Assembly: GCA_028717765.1 (NCBI GenBank) | Contig: JAQUNE010000032.1 | Span: forward strand, 1 to 12,033 | Length of the DNA: 12,033 nucleotides | Direction of reading: 5' to 3' | From: Candidatus Omnitrophota bacterium | Lineage (GTDB): Bacteria; Omnitrophota; Koll11; Gygaellales; Profunditerraquicolaceae | Shown here: positions 1-6,219 of the stretch, in pieces | Position numbering within the stretch: the stretch's first letter is position 1 | How the letters are laid out: every line of letters begins with the position of its first letter | Position numbers and translations under genes: made by a program | Notes under the pieces: generated by a model | What the model was told of the DNA's origin: nothing | The model's input: only the letters and a program-made list of their open reading frames with translations | The model's database searches: none

Positions 1-105
1 CCTTGGCCCGGGGACGATGGCGTATTTTCCCACATCCTGCGGCCGCAGTTGCACCATTTGCGTCAAATCTTTTCCCGTAAGATGAACCTCTTTTTGCATT
101 TGCAT
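1..105 (-). CDS. Probable nucleoside (uridine-type) phosphorylase, N-terminal fragment
   Basis: Only the first 35 codons lie in the window; the frame is open to the left edge. The visible protein begins MQMQKEVHLTGKDL and ends with YAIVPGPR. A hydrophobic beta strand followed by a PGxPxR-like phosphate-binding turn near residue 30-35 is typical of the N-terminus of NP-1 family phosphorylases such as uridine phosphorylase, where it reads AIVPGDPxR. Here the Asp position appears to be Pro or is shifted. I chose the ATG at 103-105 because a GGAG lies 7 bases upstream, inside the last codons of the preceding amidohydrolase; the ATG at 97-99 is an alternative. The gap to the amidohydrolase stop is 2 bases, so it is co-transcribed. 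It is not an obvious polyketide gene and may mark the change to housekeeping genes. The family call rests on a short motif only. Confidence 0.45.
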   Translation of the reverse strand, partial: MQMQKEVHLTGKDLTQMVQLRPQDVGKYAIVPGPR

Positions 106-107
106 TG

Positions 108-1022
108 TTATTCTCCTTTTAAAATTCTTTCCAAGTTTGCACCTAAAATATTGTCCTTATCTTTCTGGCTAATCTCTAAGTCCCGAACTACCTGCATTCC
201 GGCGCTAATATCTTTTTTCGCCGGCCAGTCGCTGCCCCAAAATATATGTTGGGGGCCGAATAATTCCAGGCTCAAGAGAAAATTTGCCTTAATTTTATCC
301 CCGCCGGTATCAACATAAATATTTTTCAAGTATTGCGTGGGATTTGCCTTTAAATCTTTGACAAAATTCATCCCGCGTAACATTTGATATGTGGCGTCAA
401 AGCGGTGCTATAAAAAAGGCAATGCCCCGCCAAAATTAGCAAAGATAAATTTTACCTTTGGGTATTCAAGCAGAATCTCTGACATCAGAAGCTTTCCAAT
501 GCACATCGTAGTATCAAAAATATATTCGATTACAGGGGTAAGCAAAGGATCATTTACCCGCTCAAAACCAATAGGGTTGACAATTTGTGCATGTACAAAA
601 ATCGGAATATTCGCCGCTTCTGCCTGCTTATATATAGGTAAGAAAATCTGGTCATCAAGGTATTTCCCATTATAACTTGAAGCCAGAGAAATCGCTTGAA
701 ACCCTAATTCAAGGGTAGAACGTTTTAACTCTTCCAGCATATCCTTGGTATTATCCACCGGCAAAACTGCAGCTCCGATAAACTTTTTTGGGTAGCGCTT
801 TAAGATCTTACCCACATTATCATTATAAATATGCGCCACCTCACTAATGCTGCCTAATTTCAAATGCGCATCAGAAGTCGGATAGCTTAAGACCGCCTGA
901 TCGATCGCGGATTCTTCCATAATCTTTATTTGCGCCTCAATATCTGACCAGCCTTTATGGAAAAAGTGCGCGTTATTAATAATTTCTAGGGGTAACCAGT
1001 GGCTATGGCTATCGATAATCAT
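108..1022 (-). CDS. Amidohydrolase-2 / ACMSD-like metal hydrolase or decarboxylase, interrupted by one in-frame TAG
   Basis: One continuous 304-codon frame of the PF04909 amidohydrolase family, which includes aminocarboxymuconate-semialdehyde decarboxylase and related aromatic-acid decarboxylases and lactonases. Visible features are the N-terminal metal motif D4-S-H6-S-H8, a later FVHA with His144, the ANFGGALPF segment at 195-203, and the terminal GSDWP with Asp265. Asn196 sits where most relatives have the His of a HxGG motif. Codon 205 is TAG (408-410). The frame then continues without a shift as HRFDATYQ and a full C-terminal half that includes the last metal ligand. Both halves look well conserved, so either the break is very recent, it is a sequence error, or the codon is read through. 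The ATG at 1020-1022 overlaps the upstream stop by 1 bp (TGATG); a TTG at 1025 is less likely. In this operon it could decarboxylate or hydrolyse a cyclised polyketide, but that is inference. Confidence 0.8.
408..410 (-). other. In-frame amber (TAG) codon inside the amidohydrolase gene
   Basis: Read on the minus strand, the codons around this site are CCT TTT TTA TAG CAC CGC TTT GAC. The reading frame before and after the TAG is the same, and homology to the family resumes at once with HRFD. In family members this spot (GGAxPFxxxR) is a variable residue, so a single substitution from TTG, TCG, TGG, CAG, AAG, GAG, TAT or TAC would explain it. The radical SAM gene at 4759 ends with TAG directly before the acyl carrier protein gene, so TAG works as a normal stop in this genome. 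Confidence 0.85.
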
Positions 1023-1414
1023 CAATGCTCCGTACTCTTTAAAATACGTTCTGTCATTTCCATTTCGTAGAGCAGCCTAATCTGGGCTAAAGCTTTCTTT
1101 CCCAATTCTTTAATGATTGCTTTTTCAACTGCCTTTAATTTTTTCAGTAAAAACAAATATTCCGGCTTGAATTCCTTGCCTTCGTATTTGAGCCCTAAAC
1201 TGTCGCTCTCTTTATTGCGAATATACTCCTTAAATTCTTCAATAAACTTATCGATTCTTCGACCATGATTTTCTTTTTTTAATTCTTTGAGGATAAAATT
1301 ATCGATTTCCAATTGAGTAAATTTACGCTCAATTTTATCCAGTGCCTCTTTACTGGTTTTATAGAACCAGACCAAGTAGCGTTTTTTTAAATTTTTTAAC
1401 TCCTGTTTATCCAT
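1022..1414 (-). CDS. Hypothetical charged alpha-helical protein
   Basis: A 130-residue protein that I do not recognise. It is rich in Lys, Glu and Leu, has no Pro-rich or hydrophobic segment long enough to cross a membrane, and has no signal peptide. It looks almost wholly helical: residues 1-70 and 85-130 could form two long amphipathic helices or helical pairs around a short loop (about 70-84) with Gly and Pro. A distinctive stretch near residues 14-37 reads WFYKTSKEALDKIERKF. It starts 2 bases after the secreted-protein stop, and its own stop overlaps the amidohydrolase start by 1 bp, so it is translated as part of the polyketide operon. It could be a helical scaffold or partner protein; nothing in the sequence identifies a catalytic site. 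Confidence 0.75.
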   Translation of the reverse strand: MDKQELKNLKKRYLVWFYKTSKEALDKIERKFTQLEIDNFILKELKKENHGRRIDKFIEEFKEYIRNKESDSLGLKYEGKEFKPEYLFLLKKLKAVEKAIIKELGKKALAQIRLLYEMEMTERILKSTEH

Positions 1415-1416
1415 AA

Positions 1417-2025
1417 TTATTTCTTAATTAATTCTACTTTGTCAAAGTAAAGTACCCCTTTTGCCGGCGGAAGTGGTTCAAACTGATAGCTCTTCAGCGG
1501 AAAATCAATGGTTCCGTTTTTATCCGCGGTTTCCGGCTGCCAGTCAGTGCGCGCGACAAAACCTTTAAAAGGACAAACAATTTGTTTCCAGCCCTTAAAA
1601 TTATCTTCAGTAATAAACCTCCAAAGTTCTCCGCCGTTGTCCTTCACGTCAAAAGCTACTTTTACTTTGGAATCGGTTCCGTTCATATAAAAAGAGATTG
1701 CCTTATAATCATCCCATTTGATTGTTTCCGGCTTCACATCCCAAACGGCTTTTTTTGCATCCAGGCCAGAGCCTCTGGCAATATAAATATACCCGCCTGT
1801 CACAGCGTCATAAGTTACTTTTATGGAAAGGTCGTTCCAATATTTTACATCTGCCGCAGAAGTTACTTCCACAGAAGAACCATTTCCGGCACCGAAATCA
1901 ACAGTGCCTTCGGGCCCGCCGACAACTCCGATTTCAAAATCATCTAATAATAAATTATCGTCCTGCGCAAAAACAAAAGTCGCCAAACCAAAAACAAGCG
2001 CTAAAACCAAAATTGCTTTTTTCAT
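1417..2025 (-). CDS. Secreted CIA30/CBM11-like (galactose-binding-fold) protein
   Basis: A 202-residue exported protein. Residues 1-20 form a Sec signal peptide: MKK, a hydrophobic core of about 14 residues, then FVFA before Gln21, a good signal peptidase I site. The lack of a lipobox Cys argues against a lipoprotein. The mature part begins LLLDDFE and continues through a beta-rich domain with SFYMNG, GGELWRF, FKGWKQIVCPF, a DW-x-P stretch, NGTIDFPLKSYQFEP and a closing KGVLYFDKVEL. This order matches the jelly-roll shared by CBM11 and CIA30 domains, which bind ligands rather than catalyse. A GGAGG 6 bases before the ATG gives a strong independent start. It lies 14 bases after the ketoreductase stop. 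An exported binding protein in a polyketide operon is odd; it might bind or carry the product outside the cytoplasm, but this is speculation. Confidence 0.72.
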   Translation of the reverse strand: MKKAILVLALVFGLATFVFAQDDNLLLDDFEIGVVGGPEGTVDFGAGNGSSVEVTSAADVKYWNDLSIKVTYDAVTGGYIYIARGSGLDAKKAVWDVKPETIKWDDYKAISFYMNGTDSKVKVAFDVKDNGGELWRFITEDNFKGWKQIVCPFKGFVARTDWQPETADKNGTIDFPLKSYQFEPLPPAKGVLYFDKVELIKK

Positions 2026-2039
2026 TTAGACCCTCCTTA

Positions 2040-2813
2040 TTATTTTCCCGGATGCTTTTGTTCAAAAGGTATTACCGGAGCTGTCCAGGGTGTTTGTTGA
2101 TTTATTACTGCGATTTCTAGGGGACAAACGTTTGCCGGTACAGTTAATGCAAACCTTACCGCATTCTCAATTGCCTCAGTAGTCATTAGGCGCGAAGTAT
2201 TCTGGGTAATCTCTTTTAATTTTCCGGTTAAATCTGTATCGGTTACTCCGGGAAGAATCGAAGTAACTTTAATTCCATGATCGCGCAATTCCCAAAATAG
2301 CCCTTTGGAAAAAGCACGTAATCCTACCTTTAAAGAACTATAAACAATGAAATTTCTTGGCAGGGGATCACAAAGCGTAGAACCGGAAACCATATTAATG
2401 ATTGCCCCGGATTTATTTTTAATCATATCATTAATCACCAGTCGAATCAGCCGCACATAACCTAAATAATTCGTGTGTGCTAATTTTTCTAAATCTTCCA
2501 AGGGCTGTTCCTGAAAAGGATATTGGCTGGAAACTCCGGCATTGTTAATTAGGATATCAATGTCGCCGAGATTCTCCTTGGTTTTATTCACCAGATTTTC
2601 TAAATCCCCTAATTTTGTGACATCGCAAACCACCGGTTGGACCTCGACTTTATATTTTTTGGCAATTTCATCTGCGGTTTCTTTAAGCGGGCCTTCCTGG
2701 CGTGCGGCAATACTAAGGTTTATTCCCAAGCTAGCTGCAGTACAAGCAAGCGCTTTTCCAATCCCGCGGCTTGCTCCGGTAACAATTGCGGTTTTTCCTT
2801 TTAGATCGCTCAT
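2040..2813 (-). CDS. SDR-family ketoreductase of the polyketide pathway
   Basis: A 257-residue classical short-chain dehydrogenase/reductase. It shows the Rossmann motif TGASRGIG at 12-19, NNAG at 90-93, catalytic Asn115, Ser143 or Ser145 in MVSGS, and the catalytic pair Tyr158 and Lys162 (YSSLK), followed by the PG turn after beta-6 (ILPGV). All catalytic residues are present, so it should be an active NAD(P)H-dependent enzyme. Its start overlaps the stop of the aromatase gene (ATGA), which implies it acts with it. In type II polyketide systems such an enzyme reduces one keto group of the chain, usually C-9. The PGG motif that follows NNAG in actinobacterial ActIII-type ketoreductases is absent (here VSSQ), so position and stereochemistry may differ, or it may be a general SDR recruited to the pathway. 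The C-terminal tail after about residue 238 is Pro-rich. Confidence 0.88.
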   Translation of the reverse strand: MSDLKGKTAIVTGASRGIGKALACTAASLGINLSIAARQEGPLKETADEIAKKYKVEVQPVVCDVTKLGDLENLVNKTKENLGDIDILINNAGVSSQYPFQEQPLEDLEKLAHTNYLGYVRLIRLVINDMIKNKSGAIINMVSGSTLCDPLPRNFIVYSSLKVGLRAFSKGLFWELRDHGIKVTSILPGVTDTDLTGKLKEITQNTSRLMTTEAIENAVRFALTVPANVCPLEIAVINQQTPWTAPVIPFEQKHPGK

Positions 2814-3256
2814 TTCGAGCCTCCTGTTTCTTTTTCAATTACTTCCTTAAATATTTTCAGATTATCTATGGAATGCTTATTGATAAATCCTTCCACTTGT
2901 TCATCGTTAAATTTTGCTTTCTCGTCCATTTCAAAATGCTGGATCCAGGTCATTTCAATACCATCCGGCTTTGGCGTATAAAGCCAAACTAGTTTCATAT
3001 ACTTAAAAGGAAATTTGGGCTCTTCTCTTTCCGCATAAGTATAATATTTATCTTTGCATAAAAGTTTCCATGACTGCCATGACCTATCTTCATCATCTGT
3101 CAGGCGAAAAGTAATTTTATTGCCTTCCTTTTTAGTGATCTCGGCTTTTTTATATTCGCTGCCAAAAAGTGTAGTCCAGCGCGGGATATCGTTAGAGATC
3201 TCAAAAATTTTCTCGTACGGCGCGTTGATCACAATCGAATTACAGGTATGCCCCAT
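2810..3256 (-). CDS. SRPBCC polyketide aromatase/cyclase (TcmN/WhiE-ORFVI type)
   Basis: A 148-residue single-domain START/SRPBCC protein, the usual size for a monodomain aromatase/cyclase. From memory of the family, the N-terminus HTCNSIVINAPYEKIFEISND follows the TcmN and WhiE-ORFVI pattern very closely, as do RWTTLF at 26-31, EYKKAEI at 34-40, FRL at 50-52, the aromatic run around Trp60-Trp63, FPFKYMKLVW at 82-91 and MTWIQHFEM at 102-110. These enzymes hold the poly-beta-keto chain in a deep helix-grip pocket and direct first-ring cyclisation and aromatisation. The pocket aromatics Trp27 and Tyr35 are kept, but the position I align with the catalytic Arg of TcmN (Arg69) is Leu66. An AAGGAGG lies 5 bases before the ATG, right after the structured gap. 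The stop overlaps the ketoreductase start. Confidence 0.88.
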   Translation of the reverse strand: MGHTCNSIVINAPYEKIFEISNDIPRWTTLFGSEYKKAEITKKEGNKITFRLTDDEDRSWQSWKLLCKDKYYTYAEREEPKFPFKYMKLVWLYTPKPDGIEMTWIQHFEMDEKAKFNDEQVEGFINKHSIDNLKIFKEVIEKETGGSK

Positions 3257-3261
3257 TTTTT

Positions 3262-3266
3262 CCTCC
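3262..3266 (-). promoter_or_regulatory. Strong Shine-Dalgarno site of the aromatase gene
   Basis: GGAGG, extended to AAGGAGG, lies 5 bases upstream of the aromatase ATG. It decides that start and sits next to a small hairpin (3268-3281). This is the only point within the polyketide operon from 8716 to 2040 where translation must begin independently of an adjacent stop codon. Confidence 0.8.
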
Positions 3267-3267
3267 T

Positions 3268-3391
3268 TGCATAGAGATGCACTCCCTCGCCCTATCGGAG
3301 GGGCGAGGATACGCTTCTGCGTTAAACCGGCCTATCCGTCCTTACAAGGACGCACTTGGCAATCCAATATGCCAAGGTGCGATAAGGCCGG
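3268..3391 (-). other. Densely self-complementary intergenic element with a three-way junction
   Basis: The 143-bp gap between cupin and aromatase genes is almost entirely palindromic. From low to high coordinate I see TGCAT/ATGCA (3268-3272 with 3277-3281), CCTCGCCC/GGGCGAGG (3285-3292 with 3301-3308, 8 bp) and ACGC/GCGT (3311-3314 with 3319-3322). A larger fold follows: outer stem 3327-3336 with 3381-3391 (7+3 bp, one bulged A), enclosing CGTCCT/AGGACG (3337-3342 with 3347-3352) and 3353-3361 with 3370-3379 (9 bp, one bulge). The three stems of the larger fold abut with at most one unpaired base. No T-run follows any stem on the minus strand, so it is not a classical terminator. It could be an mRNA processing or stabilising element, a structured leader controlling the aromatase, or a dispersed palindromic repeat or miniature element. 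I do not recognise it as a known RNA family. Confidence 0.7.
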
Positions 3392-3399
3392 GTGTTTCT

Positions 3400-3717
3400 T
3401 CATTCTTTCCCAGAAAGACTTAATAGAATTGCTAAATCTTTACTCGCACTTAATGAATGTGGTGCGTTCTTTGGCATAAAAATAAAAACGCCTGGCTTCA
3501 TCTTAATCTTCTTGCCGTTTAAGATAAAAACTCCCTCGCCTTTCAAAACTGTTACCGCAGCTTCCCGAGTAGAAGTATGCTCGGAAATATCGCTGCCTTT
3601 AGCTAAACACATTAAGGTATGATTTGAAATATCAGTCTTTACTAAAACCTTGCTAAAGACCCCTTCCTTCGGGAACTCCATCATTTTATCTAAATCTTTT
3701 ACCACTGATTTGATCAT
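3400..3717 (-). CDS. Small single-domain cupin
   Basis: A 105-residue beta-barrel protein of the conserved cupin type. Motif 1 is seen as ISEHTSTREAAVTVLKGEG (His47, Glu52) and motif 2 as the region ending in MPKNAPHS (His87). The second His of the usual HxH is Ser49, leaving three likely metal ligands (His47, Glu52, His87). Small cupins occur in type II polyketide clusters, for example the RemF-type cyclases, where they help fold the chain, so a role as cyclase or isomerase is a reasonable inference. It might instead be a ligand-binding or redox cupin. Its ATG overlaps the cyclase stop (ATGA). Its own stop is followed by the long palindromic gap, so it ends the most tightly coupled part of the operon. 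Confidence 0.8.
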   Translation of the reverse strand: MIKSVVKDLDKMMEFPKEGVFSKVLVKTDISNHTLMCLAKGSDISEHTSTREAAVTVLKGEGVFILNGKKIKMKPGVFIFMPKNAPHSLSASKDLAILLSLSGKE

Positions 3718-4511
3718 AATATTGCAACTGCCCTTGCCCAGGCTGCTCCGGTATTCTTAATCCTGATCGGAAAACAGATCAGCTTAAAGCCAAAAGCAGG
3801 CAATTTATCTAAATTCGCCAGGCGCTCGATATGGATAAATTCGCGCTTGCGGCCGTAAAAATGCGCCGGATACAGATATTTAATCTCTTTTTTTTCTAAG
3901 AACTCTTTAAGCATAAAACGGTATGGCCGGTCAATGCCCATAGTGTCTACGCCGAAGATTTTTATTCCTCTGTCCAAGAGATAATCAATTGCCGAAACAT
4001 CCACTCCCGGATAATCAGAAAAGTATTTCGGGGAACCATGCAGTTTATCCGCTCCGGTGTAGAACAAAACAATATCCAAAGGCTTTAAAGAATAATTTAT
4101 TTTTTTCAAGGCTTGCTCAATATCAGAAGCTACGATTGTTTCATTAGGTTTTTTCGCGGAGAAATCAAGTTTCACCGCATCCTGGTAGCACCATTCTAAA
4201 GGTATTTCTTCTGCGGTTTTTGCTGGCCGACCCTCTGATTTTGAACCGTAATGAAAGGAATAATCCAGGTGAGTTCCGATATGTACCGGCGCATGTACCA
4301 CTTCCAAGGAAAGGAATTCTTCGTCTGGCAGGTCTTCTTTTCTTAAAATCCGCTTGCCCAAAGCATATTTGATTTTACCAAGCAAGGTTTTTCCCATAAT
4401 CACCCGGTTAAATTTTTCCACCCCGGCTTTATGGGTCACCCGCTCGATTTCGACCTTATGCACCTCAAAGGCCTTTTCATCAATTGGCAGGCTTAGATCA
4501 ATTATTTTCAT
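3714..4511 (-). CDS. PF04199-type metal-dependent cyclase/hydrolase
   Basis: A 265-residue protein of the cyclase/kynurenine-formamidase family. The signature HIGTHLDYSFHYG is at 77-89, giving His77, His81 and Asp83 as likely divalent-metal ligands, with His87 nearby. IIDLSLPI at the N-terminus, the FYTGADK segment near 150-156 and GVDTMGIDRP near 187-196 are further family landmarks. In most members the signature reads HxGTHxDAPxH; here Tyr-Ser replaces Ala-Pro, which is a change at the pocket. The family includes DpsY, a cyclase of daunorubicin-type aromatic polyketide pathways, as well as arylformamidases. Lying directly behind the acyl carrier protein (1-bp overlap) and before a cupin, it most likely closes a ring of the nascent aromatic polyketide. 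The exact ring cannot be told from sequence. Confidence 0.85.
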   Translation of the reverse strand: MKIIDLSLPIDEKAFEVHKVEIERVTHKAGVEKFNRVIMGKTLLGKIKYALGKRILRKEDLPDEEFLSLEVVHAPVHIGTHLDYSFHYGSKSEGRPAKTAEEIPLEWCYQDAVKLDFSAKKPNETIVASDIEQALKKINYSLKPLDIVLFYTGADKLHGSPKYFSDYPGVDVSAIDYLLDRGIKIFGVDTMGIDRPYRFMLKEFLEKKEIKYLYPAHFYGRKREFIHIERLANLDKLPAFGFKLICFPIRIKNTGAAWARAVAIL

Positions 4512-4747
4512 CAGGCACCAATTTTAGCACTGATTACCTTTTCAATATCATTGATCGTCATGAATTTGGTGATTTCCTTGGCGCTTAAGTTTATGCTAAA
4601 GGCCTTTCCCAAAGCAATCACCGCTTCCACCATTTCCGTGGAATCTACACCGATTGAGTCGGAAAGATTAAGGTCATCCTTAAGTTCCTCCGCCCTAATT
4701 TTCAGTAATTCTACAAATACAGCTTTAATTTTATCTTTAGTCTGCAT
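4511..4747 (-). CDS. Acyl carrier protein of the type II polyketide synthase
   Basis: A 78-residue acyl carrier protein. The phosphopantetheine attachment serine is Ser36 in SIGVDSTEMVE, the standard place and a close match to the DSL-type motif (Leu replaced by Thr). Four helices are apparent: 2-17, 36-51, about 57-62 and 68-76. It would carry the malonyl unit and growing chain between KS-alpha/KS-beta and the tailoring enzymes after activation by a phosphopantetheinyl transferase, which is not encoded in this window. The ATG at 4745-4747 is chosen because GGAGG lies 5 bases upstream (4752-4756). An in-frame GTG at 4759 would remove that ribosome site and is unlikely. The gene follows the radical SAM stop by 11 bases and overlaps the cyclase start by 1 bp. 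Confidence 0.93.
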   Translation of the reverse strand: MQTKDKIKAVFVELLKIRAEELKDDLNLSDSIGVDSTEMVEAVIALGKAFSINLSAKEITKFMTINDIEKVISAKIGA

Positions 4748-4751
4748 TCTT

Positions 4752-4756
4752 ACCTC
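4752..4756 (-). promoter_or_regulatory. Shine-Dalgarno site fixing the acyl carrier protein start
   Basis: GGAGG is placed 5 bases before the ATG at 4745-4747. It lies between the radical SAM stop codon (TAG, 4759-4761) and the acyl carrier protein, and favours the ATG over the upstream GTG at 4759. Confidence 0.75.
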
Positions 4757-4758
4757 CA

Positions 4759-6219
4759 CTATATCTGTACTTCGCCTTTAGTCGCAGCAGCTTCCCATTT
4801 ATTGATCCCGTCCATAACATCCTTAAAACAAAGCTTGGCCAACGGATCAAAATTACTTTCCATAATCCGGTTAATTCTTCCGGGTTTGGAGAAAAATTCA
4901 CGCATACACCATGAACCAAGCCTGCCTAGATCATCGGTAGTAAGATGGTCCGTAGGAATAACCGGATGCAGGAAATCCCACTGTGAAAAATCGACTTTTT
5001 TCGGGTCAATCCAATTTTTCTTCAAGGAGATCCTCCACATCGGCGAATTTGGCGCTGGGGTAACGTAACCTACCCATAAAATATCCGGGTCAACTGCATC
5101 GGTAAATTCAAAGCGCTGCTTGATAATCTCTTCGGTATCATAATCAAAACCCATCATAATATCCGCGACTATCGCGATATCGTTTTTGCGTAGGATCTCG
5201 ATAGTCTTTTTGATTTGGTCGATGGTAATGCCTTTGGCGATTTTTTTTAGTTCCGATTGTGTAATGACTTCAATGCCAAAGACGCCCATCAACAAACCGG
5301 TTTCTTTCATTAGCGGCAGGATTGATTCACAATTCACCCAATCAATTGCCCTGCCCAAGGAAACCCATTTGATATCGATCTTCTTCTGCTTCTTTAGATC
5401 ACAGAATCTTTTTACACGCGCAGGGTCAACGTTAAAATTATCATCCTGGATAACCACGACTTTTACCCCATATTTATTCTGCAGTAATTCCATTTCTTCG
5501 ATCACCCGCTCCGGAGATTTAGCGCGCCACTTCAAGAAATCGGAAGGAGAGCGCGGATCAAACTGATCCCATTCATAGCAAAAGGTACAGGCTGAAGGAC
5601 AGCCCCGGGAAGTCACCATATCCACAAACGGCTTCCAATAAGTATGCCCGACATATTTATCCATGGGAAATAAATCATACGCCGGTAAAGGCAATAAATC
5701 TAAGTTTTCCATCAGCGGCTTATGCGGCCCCATAACAATCTCTCCGTCAACGCGCGAGGTAACCCCGCCTACATCCTTAAGTGGCTTCTTCTTATCTATT
5801 GCCTCAAGCAGGTCGCCGAAAGATTCTTCTTCGCCCATCACCACAAAATCCACCGCGGGATTTTCTTCTAATGTGGGTACTGGCATCGCCGAATACCATA
5901 AACCACCGAGAATTATTTTTGTTCTGGGGAGTGCTTTTTTAATGCCGACAGCGGCTTCTTTAAAATGGCGCAAAACTCCATACCCACCGTAACCATGTAG
6001 CTGCTCACCCATCACCACGATATCAGGATTTTTAAGTTTTACCTGTTCAATTAATTGCTCCATGGGAATCTGATCAGCCTTACCGTCGATAACCGCAACA
6101 TCTGTGTAGCCTCTTTCCCTGGCATAGGCTGCCCAATGCGCATAAAGCTGATTGGGTGATCTGTGGATTCCATGTGTTGCCCAAGCACCAACTTTTGGCA
6201 TGACAAATAAAATTTTCAT
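4759..6219 (-). CDS. B12-binding-domain radical SAM enzyme
   Basis: A 486-residue protein with the class B radical SAM layout. Residues 1 to about 145 form a Rossmann-like cobalamin-binding domain (KILFVMPKVG, then DIVVMGEQ, KIILGGLWYS and VDFVVMGEEE). It lacks the DxHxxG cobalamin-ligand motif, which is common among base-off binders of this class. The radical SAM core starts near 200 with RGCPSACTFCYE: Cys207, Cys211 and Cys214 form the CxxxCxxC for the 4Fe-4S cluster. IQDDNFN at 258-263 and a C-terminal helical extension follow. Such enzymes methylate unactivated carbons or, like BchE, form rings or insert oxygen from water without O2. Its position between KS-beta (4-bp overlap) and the acyl carrier protein makes it an integral pathway enzyme. 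It may replace the oxygenases used in aerobic aromatic polyketide pathways. The reaction is not predictable from sequence. Confidence 0.9.
   Translation of the reverse strand: MKILFVMPKVGAWATHGIHRSPNQLYAHWAAYARERGYTDVAVIDGKADQIPMEQLIEQVKLKNPDIVVMGEQLHGYGGYGVLRHFKEAAVGIKKALPRTKIILGGLWYSAMPVPTLEENPAVDFVVMGEEESFGDLLEAIDKKKPLKDVGGVTSRVDGEIVMGPHKPLMENLDLLPLPAYDLFPMDKYVGHTYWKPFVDMVTSRGCPSACTFCYEWDQFDPRSPSDFLKWRAKSPERVIEEMELLQNKYGVKVVVIQDDNFNVDPARVKRFCDLKKQKKIDIKWVSLGRAIDWVNCESILPLMKETGLLMGVFGIEVITQSELKKIAKGITIDQIKKTIEILRKNDIAIVADIMMGFDYDTEEIIKQRFEFTDAVDPDILWVGYVTPAPNSPMWRISLKKNWIDPKKVDFSQWDFLHPVIPTDHLTTDDLGRLGSWCMREFFSKPGRINRIMESNFDPLAKLCFKDVMDGINKWEAAATKGEVQI

Noticed and set aside
49..383. Plus-strand open frame at the left edge and a separate small minus-strand gene starting at 383
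   Set aside because: The plus frame is a shadow of the amidohydrolase gene. The minus-strand piece from 383 is not its own gene: it is the same frame as the upstream half and lacks a ribosome site, so it is the C-terminal part of the interrupted enzyme.
408..410. Pyrrolysine or a general TAG-to-sense genetic code
   Set aside because: The radical SAM gene ends in TAG immediately before the ACP ribosome site, and the affected enzyme is not a methylamine methyltransferase. A local mutation or error is simpler.
3327..3391. tRNA or rho-independent terminator in the cupin-aromatase gap
   Set aside because: The fold has only two arms on a closing stem, no anticodon arm or T-loop signature, and no T-run follows any stem in the direction of transcription.
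3054..3479. Plus-strand frame of 141 codons spanning the palindromic gap
   Set aside because: It runs antisense through the aromatase and cupin genes, has no ribosome site and shows no recognisable protein features; it is a shadow.
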